Positions 54,223 through 61,595 of a stretch of DNA of 64,000 nt are shown piece after piece. Source of the stretch: CAVRXT01 sp963725655 (GTDB lineage Bacteria > Acidobacteriota > Terriglobia > Acidiferrales > UBA7541); assembly GCA_963725655.1 (NCBI GenBank), contig CAVRYY010000001.1, positions 1,178,001 to 1,242,000 on the forward strand, written 5' to 3'. The translations under genes were made by a program, and so were the position numbers. The notes under the pieces were generated by a model. It saw nothing but the letters and a program-made list of their open reading frames with translations. It searched no databases and was not told the DNA's origin. Position 1 is the stretch's first letter; every line of letters starts with the position of its first letter.

Positions 54223-55671
54223 CGAGTGGGATTCGGGCGGCGTGACCGCGCTGACCAGGGAGCCAACCGAAAACGTGATGATCGTGCCGGCCAGGACGAA
54301 CCACGTCCACGCCAGCGGAGTGTATCGATTCACGGCGATCATCGCCACAATCCCGGCCAGCATTCCAACGATCGCGCCGGTGCTGTTGGCTCGGCGATTC
54401 CAGAATCCCAGTAGAAATGTTCCCAGCAATCCGCCCCAGGTAATTGAGGCGATGGTCAGACCCGCAACCAGCACCGGCCCCCAGCGCACCAGTCCCAAGG
54501 CGCCGAGCGCCACGCCCCACACCAGCGTCATTTTTCGCGAACGCTGCAACAATTCCGGCTCACTCAACGCGGCGCTTCCTTTCCTGCTGCCGCGCCAGGC
54601 CTTGAAATCCATCATGCTGGAAGAGGCCAGCGAATTCAGGGAACCGCTGGCGTTCGACATCGCCACCGCGAAAATTGCCGCCAGCACCAAGCCCACCAAG
54701 CCCACCGGCATCTGGGTGACGATGAACTCCGGGAAAATTTTGTCCGCATCGTCCACCGCGAAGACTCCGGGGTTCAGCTTCCAGAACACGAACAACATCA
54801 CCCCAATCACCAGAAATAAAGCGAACTGCACGAACACGATCACTCCGCTGGCTAGCAGCGCCTTTTTGGCGTCCTTCTCATTTCGCGCGGCCAGCAGCCT
54901 CTGCACCATCGTTTGGTCGGTGCCATGGCTCGCCAGTGTGAGAAACGTTCCGCCCAGCAGGCCGGACCAAAAGGTGTAACTGCGCGTGAGGCTAACGCTG
55001 AAATCGAATATCCGTAATTTTCCGCCTGCCGCTGCCGCCGCTTGGGTTACCCCGTGCCAACCTTCGGGAATGCGGTGCATTACCAGGAAGAACGCCGCGA
55101 TTGAACCACCCATGTACAAGACGAATTGCAGCACATCCGTCCAGATGACCGCCTTCATTCCGCCCTCAAACGTATAGAAAATCGTCAGCGCCGCGATCGC
55201 GCATACCGAAACACGTTCGCTGGACCCAAACGCAACGCTCACCACTTTGCCAATCGCCGCGATGCGCACACCCTCCGCGGCCACCCGTGTGGCCAAAAAG
55301 ACGGCCGCCGCCACCGATCGAGTTCGGGCGCCGAATCTATTTTCCAGCAGCTGATATGCCGTGTAGAATTCGCCCTGGAAATAACGCGGGACCAGGATGA
55401 CGCACAGCAGCACCCGCGCCACCACGTACCCGATCGCCAGTTGGAGAAAGCCAAGATTGCTGGCGAAGGCGATGCCGGGTGTGCCGATGATGGTGAGCGT
55501 GGAAGTTTCCGTGGCGACGATGGAAACCGCGAGGGCCCACCATGGCGCGGTTCGTCCGCCGAGAAAATAGTCGCGGAGATTTTGTTGGCCGCGGCGGAAG
55601 CGCGTTCCGAACCAGGTGATTCCGCCGAGATACAGCACCAGGATTCCCAAGTCGATGGGGCTGATTCGCAT
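54220..55671 (-). CDS. Sodium:solute symporter (SSS) family transporter
   Basis: The 483-residue protein has about 13 membrane helices and starts with the family pattern: ILVLYLGGITWFGTRF, NLRDYFLGGRTAPWWALAVS and IVATETSTLTIIGTPG in the first helices. Later, GGMKAVIWTDVLQ matches the SSS signature, and ASHGTDQTMVQRLLAARNE is a second family marker. It couples sodium entry to uptake of a sugar, amino acid or related solute. It is divergent, across 112 bases, from a BadF-type sugar kinase, so amino-sugar import is a fair guess. Confidence 0.88.
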   Translation of the reverse strand: MRISPIDLGILVLYLGGITWFGTRFRRGQQNLRDYFLGGRTAPWWALAVSIVATETSTLTIIGTPGIAFASNLGFLQLAIGYVVARVLLCVILVPRYFQGEFYTAYQLLENRFGARTRSVAAAVFLATRVAAEGVRIAAIGKVVSVAFGSSERVSVCAIAALTIFYTFEGGMKAVIWTDVLQFVLYMGGSIAAFFLVMHRIPEGWHGVTQAAAAAGGKLRIFDFSVSLTRSYTFWSGLLGGTFLTLASHGTDQTMVQRLLAARNEKDAKKALLASGVIVFVQFALFLVIGVMLFVFWKLNPGVFAVDDADKIFPEFIVTQMPVGLVGLVLAAIFAVAMSNASGSLNSLASSSMMDFKAWRGSRKGSAALSEPELLQRSRKMTLVWGVALGALGLVRWGPVLVAGLTIASITWGGLLGTFLLGFWNRRANSTGAIVGMLAGIVAMIAVNRYTPLAWTWFVLAGTIITFSVGSLVSAVTPPESHS

Positions 55672-55783
55672 GGCGCCGAGTCCGTCGCCCGGCTGGGGGA
55701 TGCTATCCGCGCGATTCGGAATGTGTCAAGCTCGGGCAAGCGGTGTGCGAAATGGCGGGGAAGTGAAGTCGAGGTGAGGGGTA

Positions 55784-56734
55784 TTGAGCTACTTTCTGGG
55801 ATTTGACGGCGGGGGATCGAAGACCGATTGCGTGTTGGTGGATGAGCACGGCGCGGTGCTCGCCAGCGCGTACGGAAGCGCGTCCAATCCGCTTCGCACC
55901 GGCTACGCCAAGACGTGGTTTGCGCTCAGCTCGACGGCCGATGCTGTGCTCGCGCGCCAAAAAATAAAATCGACCGACATTTCCGGAATCTGCGCCGGCC
56001 TGGGTGGCGCCGCGCGCACCCAAGTGGCGCGCCGCATCGCCACTTTTCTGGAGCGCTCGTTTCCGAATGCGGCTGTGCAGGTCACTTCGGATATGGAAAT
56101 CGCTCTCTCCGCGGCGGTCGGCGACGGCAAGGGAGTCGTGCTCATTGCTGGGACCGGCTCGGTGGCTTTTGGACGCAACGCTTCCGGCCTCACCGCGCGC
56201 GCCGGCGGGTTCGGGCCCTGGATTGGAGACGAAGGCAGCGGATTCGAGATTGGGAAGCTTGCCGCCGCCGCTGTTTCGCGCGAGGCAGACGCCCGCGGTC
56301 CGCAAACGGCGCTCACCGAGCGCATTTTCAAGGACCTCGACTGCCGCGATTGGAACGAACTTTTCGAACGCATCGCCAAGAGCGCCGACGATGTTTTCCC
56401 CAGGCTTTTCCCCACAGTCGCCAAGGCCGGCGATGGCGGCGATCCGGTGGCCTGCGAAATTCTGCAGCACGCTGCGGCTTCGCTCTCCGACCTCACCTTC
56501 AACGTGGCTAAGAAGCTGCGGCTCACCAGCGAGGAATTTTCACTGGCGAAAGTTGGCGGCATGCACGGCCGCAGCAAACTGCTCGACGCCGAACTCGATG
56601 CCAGGCTGGCTGCGGTCCTCCCGCACGCCAAGATGGTTCCCCTGGCGATCTCGCCGGCGCTCGCGGCCGCCCGCATGGCGTCTTCGGCAGCCTCCGGGCC
56701 TAACCGCATCGCGAAAGCTGTCGACGCCGTCTAA
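55784..56734 (+). CDS. BadF/BadG-type ATPase, probable N-acetylglucosamine/MurNAc kinase
   Basis: TTG 55784 (GAGGGG upstream) gives 316 residues. The ASKHA-type ATP-binding elements are present: FLGFDGGGSKTDCVLVDE (phosphate 1), SDMEIALSAAV, VLIAGTGSVAFGR (phosphate 2) and GGFGPWIGDEGSGFEIG, which is close to eukaryotic NAGK and clostridial MurK. It probably phosphorylates GlcNAc or MurNAc entering through the divergent symporter, producing the MurQ substrate. No acyl-CoA reductase subunits are nearby, which argues against benzoyl-CoA reductase. Confidence 0.82.
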   Translation: MSYFLGFDGGGSKTDCVLVDEHGAVLASAYGSASNPLRTGYAKTWFALSSTADAVLARQKIKSTDISGICAGLGGAARTQVARRIATFLERSFPNAAVQVTSDMEIALSAAVGDGKGVVLIAGTGSVAFGRNASGLTARAGGFGPWIGDEGSGFEIGKLAAAAVSREADARGPQTALTERIFKDLDCRDWNELFERIAKSADDVFPRLFPTVAKAGDGGDPVACEILQHAAASLSDLTFNVAKKLRLTSEEFSLAKVGGMHGRSKLLDAELDARLAAVLPHAKMVPLAISPALAAARMASSAASGPNRIAKAVDAV

Positions 56735-56780
56735 CGCAGCGCGACCGCTAATTACGGCGGCGCCCGAAACGTTCCCGCAG

Positions 56781-56810
56781 AGTCTTCGAGCCTAAGAAAA
56801 CGCGAAGACT
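56781..56810 (+). terminator. Hairpin after the kinase gene
   Basis: AGTCTTCG (56781-56788) pairs perfectly with CGAAGACT (56803-56810). It lies 46 bases after the kinase stop; only ATT follows, so termination strength is uncertain. Confidence 0.35.
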
Positions 56811-56907
56811 ATTATGCCGGTGCGCGGTGCAGCTACCGATACTCAGATGCACAACTCCACGGCACGCGACTCGCCGGGCAAGCCTGAGCGTGGCCTAAGA
56901 TCAATTG

Positions 56908-57708
56908 ATGCCCGCCGAACCACTCGACGCAACCGATGCGGGGGACGCCGCCCGCAACGCGGAAGGCGATCACCTCACCGCGATCCTCCACGACGCCGAC
57001 GAAGCGGTGATCCTCGCCGCGCTGGAGAATCCGAACCTCCACGAATCGCAGGTCTGCCTGCTTCTCGAACGCCTCGATCTTCCGGTGCGGCTGCTCGAAG
57101 CGATCGGCTCCAATCCGCAGTGGTTGCGGAGCGAGGCCGTCCGGGTGCGCTTGGCGCGGCACCCGCAGACGCCGCAGCGAATCTCCGTCGCGCTGGTCCG
57201 CCAGATATTTCTATTCGACCTGGTGGCGCTGAGCATGCTGCCGTCGGCTCCCGCGGAAATCCGCCGGCTGGCGCAGGAGACGATCCTCTTTAAGATTCCT
57301 CAGTTGCCGCTGGGACAAAAGCTTACCCTGGCCCGCCGCGGGCCTGCGCGCGTCGCCGCGGCGTTAATTCTGGAGGGGCACCCGCGAGCATCGGCCGATG
57401 CGTTGAAGAATCCTTACCTGACGGAGAGCCAGATCCTCAGGGTGCTGGCGAGCCCCACCGTCCCGGAGCGTGTAGTCACCGCCATCGCGCAGGATCCCAA
57501 GTGGTCCAACCAAAAAAATATTCGTCTGGCGCTGGCCCGCGTCGCACTCGCGCCTTCCGCGCAGATCGAAAATTTCCTGACGAGCTTCACGCTCACGGAG
57601 CTGGCTGATTTGGTATCTCTGGAGGAAGTTTCCCCGGCCATTCGGACCGCGATTCGGCTCGAGATCTCGCAAAGGAAATCCGCGGATGTGACGTCACCCG
57701 CCGAATGA
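56908..57708 (+). CDS. Helical-repeat protein of unknown function
   Basis: ATG 56908 gives 266 residues, nearly all helical. An internal duplication is visible: LAALENPNLHESQVCLLL with EAIGSNPQWLRSEAVRVRLA, and later ADALKNPYLTESQILRVLA with TAIAQDPKWSNQKNIRLALA, about 125 residues apart. Such an arrangement suggests an alpha-solenoid (HEAT-like) used for protein binding. I recognise no named family. It lies alone between hairpins. Confidence 0.65.
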   Translation: MPAEPLDATDAGDAARNAEGDHLTAILHDADEAVILAALENPNLHESQVCLLLERLDLPVRLLEAIGSNPQWLRSEAVRVRLARHPQTPQRISVALVRQIFLFDLVALSMLPSAPAEIRRLAQETILFKIPQLPLGQKLTLARRGPARVAAALILEGHPRASADALKNPYLTESQILRVLASPTVPERVVTAIAQDPKWSNQKNIRLALARVALAPSAQIENFLTSFTLTELADLVSLEEVSPAIRTAIRLEISQRKSADVTSPAE

Positions 57709-57875
57709 GCAAGGCCCACGAGACTTGGCGAATTCCAAGCCGCACACAGCATGGATGAATGTGCCAAGAGGCCGGGCGATTCGCATCCTGGGGCGAACGA
57801 ACCGATCTCGCGCTATAATCCACTCGCCCCAAGACTATTTCCGGGTTCGAGAAAAGAAGCGGCGCCGCCGAAAGC

Positions 57876-58160
57876 ATGCCCAAAAAACCTAATCCTGCGA
57901 AGTGGATCATCGTGCTCGGCGCGATACTGCTGCTGGTCGTGCTGGTCCATTCCACCATCCAGCAAACCAAGTATCACTACGAAGTCTGCGCAACCTTCCA
58001 CGGGCGCACCCAATGCACGACCTCTGGCGCGGCCACCCAGGCGGAAGCCATCCGCGCCGGCCAGACTTCCGACTGCCAATTGCTCACCGGCAGCCGTGAC
58101 GAAAACATGGTGTGCCTGGACGCCCCGCCCTCGAGCGTGCGCCAAATCACCGAAAAGTAG
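57876..58160 (+). CDS. Small membrane-anchored protein of unknown function
   Basis: The 94-residue protein has a basic N-terminus, one transmembrane helix (WIIVLGAILLLVVLVH) and an outer domain with four Cys (YEVCATFHGRTQCTTSGA, DCQLLTG, MVCLDAP) that could form two disulfides. The ATG follows a GCCGCCGAAAGC stretch with a weak ribosome site. Nothing more can be said about its role. Confidence 0.6.
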   Translation: MPKKPNPAKWIIVLGAILLLVVLVHSTIQQTKYHYEVCATFHGRTQCTTSGAATQAEAIRAGQTSDCQLLTGSRDENMVCLDAPPSSVRQITEK

Positions 58161-58339
58161 CCCCCAGGCGGCCGCTGGGACCTTGCCCCTGGCCCGGCTT
58201 GCCCACCGGCTCAAGTCACCTAAGCCTTAGTATCACCTCCGCGAAAGCGCTTCCTGCCACGGATTGACACCGACCCTTAATCTGCCTAGGATCAATGTGT
58301 TCGCAGGTAGCGCTTTTTTTCGAGGATCTTCAAGGATCT

Positions 58340-58660
58340 ATGCCTTCTGCCAGACCGTCGGATCGCAGAAGCTTCACGCGGTACCCCTGCCGCATTGATG
58401 TGGCTATTGGCTGGGGTTCCAACATCCTGAACGGCGTCACCCGCGACATCGCCCTTTCCGGCATGTTCATCGAAATTGCCGAACCCCTTTGGATGCGCGC
58501 CGAATTCACCGCGCGCCTGGCTATCGAAGAGCCGATCGAAGTGGACTGCATCGTCCGTCGCGTCGAACCCGGTAAAGGCATGGGAGTGGAATTCAAGGAT
58601 CTTCCGGAAGCGGAGCGCGAACAACTCGAACTGCTGGTTCGAAGCCTCACCACGAAATGA
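58340..58660 (+). CDS. PilZ-domain protein
   Basis: ATG 58340 (AAGGAT upstream) gives 106 residues; ATG 58295 would add 15. The PilZ fold shows the c-di-GMP-binding RRSFTRYPCRIDV (RxxxR at residues 10-14) and, about 30 residues on, RDIALSGMFIEI, where the usual DxSxxG reads DxAxxG. Binding of cyclic di-GMP is therefore likely but possibly weaker. It ends in ATGA shared with the next gene, so both are cotranscribed. Confidence 0.82.
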   Translation: MPSARPSDRRSFTRYPCRIDVAIGWGSNILNGVTRDIALSGMFIEIAEPLWMRAEFTARLAIEEPIEVDCIVRRVEPGKGMGVEFKDLPEAEREQLELLVRSLTTK

Positions 58661-59244
58661 CCCGCTGCCTTAACTGCGGGGCAGACCGCGAATCCGACAT
58701 CTGTGAGGGGTGCGGTCTGGGCGCGGCCGCCGCGGAAATTGCGCTTCGCCGCAGGCTGCTCAACCGCACCGCCGTTTTTCTGCTGGGCGCCATCGCATTC
58801 GTCTCGCTCAGCGGCCGCTATCCTCCGCTGGATCTCGACGCCATTCTGATTTTCGTCGGATTGCTTTTTTTCGTCACCCTGGCGATCGGCATGTTGGTCG
58901 AGCGCCGCGCTCTGCATCACGCCGAAGTGGAAGCCATCAAGCGGCTGTACTACGCGCTGATCCCGGTCCCGTGGCTGCTCACGGTGATCCTGGTAGGGAA
59001 CGGACTTTTCGATCGCGCGCCCGCGCAGGACTGGCACGCTCGCGTCATCAGCCGATTTTCCATGGCCGGTCCGTTGCCCAGCCGCCGCCTGGTGGTTCCG
59101 TCCTGGCGCCCCGACCACCGCTTCGAGCGCGTACCCGCCACCCGATTCGATCTGGACCGTTTTCACGCCGGCGACGACATCGTAATCCACGTCAGGGGCG
59201 GGGTGATCGGCATTCCCTGGGTGGAAGGAATCTCCCGGCCCTGA
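58657..59244 (+). CDS. Zinc-ribbon membrane protein
   Basis: The 195-residue protein starts with a short zinc ribbon, CLNCGADRESDICEGCGLG (Cys4 type), followed by three hydrophobic helices (TAVFLLGAIAFVSLSG, DAILIFVGLLFFVTLAIGML, YYALIPVPWLLTVILVG) and an outer C-terminal domain of about 75 residues without known motifs. It overlaps the PilZ gene by four bases. The coupling suggests a membrane partner of the PilZ protein, but this is inference. Confidence 0.7.
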   Translation: MTRCLNCGADRESDICEGCGLGAAAAEIALRRRLLNRTAVFLLGAIAFVSLSGRYPPLDLDAILIFVGLLFFVTLAIGMLVERRALHHAEVEAIKRLYYALIPVPWLLTVILVGNGLFDRAPAQDWHARVISRFSMAGPLPSRRLVVPSWRPDHRFERVPATRFDLDRFHAGDDIVIHVRGGVIGIPWVEGISRP

Positions 59245-59316
59245 TCCCGTGTGACGTCCGTCGCCTGGTCCTGCTTGACTGCGGTTCTACGGTTCACGCA
59301 CACTGCACATCCCTCT

Positions 59317-60696
59317 ATGGCTGAACTTTCCACCACTCCCGCCGCGCCGAAGACCCGACTGCTGCGCATCCTCGGGCTCGATTTCGGATTCGCGGTGGTT
59401 TTGGGCGCCACCGTCGGGGTGGGAATTCTGCGCCTTCCCGGCACAGTAGCGGCGCAGTTAGGCAGCTTCTGGCCGATCGTCGCGGTGTGGGTGTGCGGCG
59501 GAGTCTACGCGTTGTTGGGTTCGATGTCGGTCGCCGAGCTCGCCGCGATGCTGCCGCAGGCCGGCGGTTTCTACGTCTACGGCAAGCGCGCTTTCGGCGA
59601 ACTGGTTGGCTTCTCGGTGGGATGGGGCGATTGGCTCGACAATTGCGCTGCGCTGGCCTATGCCGCGTTCGCCGCGGCGGAGTATTTAGTTCTGCTCGCA
59701 CCCGGTCTGCCCGCCAGCCCCAGAACCATTGCCCTGGCGCTGTTGATCGGTTTCACCGCGATGCATTGGTTCGGACTTCGGATCAGCAGCATGGTGCAGA
59801 AATTCACCAGTTCGGCGACGGCGATCACGCTGCTGGCGTTGGGCGTGGGCTGTTTCCTGTTTCGTGGCAGCGCGCCACGGGTCGCCACTGCGCACGCCAT
59901 GTCCGCACCGGCGCCGGGCCTGTCGCACCTTGGCCTGATTCCGCTGCTGGGCGTGTTTGTACTCGCGCTGCGCCTGGTGATCGTCGCTTATGACGGCTGG
60001 TATGAAGCGATCTACTTCACCGAAGAAGATAAAGACCCCGCGCGAAATTTGCCGCGCGCACTCATCGGCGGTGTGGTGCTGGTGATCGCGCTTTACCTCA
60101 CTTTGAATTTAGCTTTCCTGCGCGCGCTGGGTGTTCCGGCGCTCGCCGCTTCCAAACTTCCCGCGGCCGACGCCGCGCAAATCATTTTCGCCGCTGGCAG
60201 CGGGAAATTCGTCACTATATTGTCGCTGCTTACATTGTTGAGCCTGCTGAACTGCTTGCTTCTCGGCACTCCGCGCATCATCTATGCGATCGGCAGAGAT
60301 GGCCTGTTCACCCGCCGGGCGTCGATCGTGAGTACCGGAGGCACTCCCCGGGCTGCGCTGTTGATGTCCACGGCTGCGGCGCTGCTTTTAGTGGCCCTGG
60401 GGACGTTTGAAAAAATCGTGGCTATTTCAGCGGTGCTTTACGTTGCCTTGTATTGCATGGCGTACTCCGCGGTATTCATTCTTCGGCGCAAGGAACCGGA
60501 TCTGCCGCGGCCGTTTCGCGCCTGGGGATATCCGTGGACCACCGCGATCGTTTTGGGTGGTTCGGTCCTATTCCTGGTGGGCGCTGCTGCCAGCGACCCG
60601 CGCAACGCCTTGTACGCCGGCGCGCTTTTGGCGATCAGTGTTCCCGCGTATTTTTGGAGGAGGAGAAGCCGGGCGGAGGCCGCAGCCAGGCAGTAG
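59317..60696 (+). CDS. APC-superfamily amino-acid permease, second copy
   Basis: ATG 59317 gives 459 residues with about twelve helices. TM1 reads FGFAVVLGATVGVGILRLPG (GVG unwound region); others are SVAELAAMLPQAGGFYVYGK and AYDGWYEAIYFTEED. The C-terminus ends with RRKEPDLPRPFRAWGYPW, as in the permease at 52469. The start at 59251 is less likely. It imports amino acids, perhaps arginine derivatives, given the DDAH-like enzyme that follows 67 bases later. Confidence 0.87.
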   Translation: MAELSTTPAAPKTRLLRILGLDFGFAVVLGATVGVGILRLPGTVAAQLGSFWPIVAVWVCGGVYALLGSMSVAELAAMLPQAGGFYVYGKRAFGELVGFSVGWGDWLDNCAALAYAAFAAAEYLVLLAPGLPASPRTIALALLIGFTAMHWFGLRISSMVQKFTSSATAITLLALGVGCFLFRGSAPRVATAHAMSAPAPGLSHLGLIPLLGVFVLALRLVIVAYDGWYEAIYFTEEDKDPARNLPRALIGGVVLVIALYLTLNLAFLRALGVPALAASKLPAADAAQIIFAAGSGKFVTILSLLTLLSLLNCLLLGTPRIIYAIGRDGLFTRRASIVSTGGTPRAALLMSTAAALLLVALGTFEKIVAISAVLYVALYCMAYSAVFILRRKEPDLPRPFRAWGYPWTTAIVLGGSVLFLVGAAASDPRNALYAGALLAISVPAYFWRRRSRAEAAARQ

Positions 60697-60763
60697 CAGG
60701 GGAGTGCGCGGCGAAAATAATTTCTGCGCTGTAGTATCGGCGTCATGGTTGGGGAGGAAAGTC

Positions 60764-61534
60764 TTGTTCAAGAACGCGATCGTTTGCACCCCCGGGGAGA
60801 ATTTTGCGGACGGATTAACGCGGGCCGACCTGGGAAAGCCGGTCTTCGAGAAAGTGTTGCAGCAGCATGCGGCGTATTGCCGCGCGCTGGAGCAATGCGG
60901 GCTGCGCGTGGTCACGCTGCCGGCCGAACTGCAGCATCCCGATTCCACTTTCGTCGAAGACGCTGCCGTGCTCACTCCGCACGCCGCGATTCTCACGCAC
61001 CCCGGCGCGAAGAGCCGGGAAGGAGAAGTCCCCGCGATCCGCCAGGCGCTAATACCGTTTTACAAAGTGATGCAGCAGATCGAGCCTCCCGGTACGCTGG
61101 ACGGCGGCGACATCTGCGACGCGGACACGCATTTCTTCATCGGCATCTCGCACCGCACTAACGAAGAGGGCGCCCGGCAGTTGGCGGCATTGCTTGCCGC
61201 GCAAGGGTTCACGTCGTCCACGGTGGACATCCGCAAAATGGATTCGATCCTCCACTTGAAATCCGGAATCGCCTACCTGGAAGAAAACACCCTGGTGTTG
61301 ATGGAAGAGATGGTCAGCCTGGAGCAATTCCGCGGCTACAAAGTGATTCGAGCAGCGCCGGAAGAAACCTACGCCGCCAATTGCGTTCGTGTGAATAACT
61401 ACGTCCTGTTCCCGGCAGGCTACCCGAGCCTGGAAGCCCGGGTGCAACAGCAAGGATTCAAAATCCTGCCACTCGAGATGTCCGAGTTCGCGAAAATGGA
61501 CGGAGGCCTGAGCTGCCTCTCGCTCCGCTTCTAG
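60764..61534 (+). CDS. Dimethylarginine dimethylaminohydrolase/arginine deiminase-family hydrolase
   Basis: TTG 60764 follows a perfect GGGAGGAAAG ribosome site and gives 256 residues. The amidinotransferase-superfamily pattern is present: PDSTFVEDAAVLTPHAAILT, PGTLDGGDICDAD, SILHLKSGIAYLEENTLVL (active His) and GGLSCLSLRF with nucleophile Cys251. This matches DDAH, which yields citrulline and dimethylamine from methylated arginine. A frame extension to 60407 runs inside the permease gene and is a shadow. Confidence 0.87.
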   Translation: MFKNAIVCTPGENFADGLTRADLGKPVFEKVLQQHAAYCRALEQCGLRVVTLPAELQHPDSTFVEDAAVLTPHAAILTHPGAKSREGEVPAIRQALIPFYKVMQQIEPPGTLDGGDICDADTHFFIGISHRTNEEGARQLAALLAAQGFTSSTVDIRKMDSILHLKSGIAYLEENTLVLMEEMVSLEQFRGYKVIRAAPEETYAANCVRVNNYVLFPAGYPSLEARVQQQGFKILPLEMSEFAKMDGGLSCLSLRF

Positions 61535-61595
61535 CACTTGCCGTGCTACGCGGCAGGCGTTTTGGAGAGGCCTGCACGGCCTTGCTGCCCGCGCC

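Noticed and set aside
54137..54979. 280-codon plus-strand frame opposite the symporter
   Set aside because: Antisense shadow of a clear SSS gene; the Thr/Ser/Pro-rich translation has no family character.
55784..56734. Benzoyl-CoA reductase activator
   Set aside because: The BadF fold matches sugar kinases (GTGS and GDEGSG motifs) and no reductase subunits are nearby.
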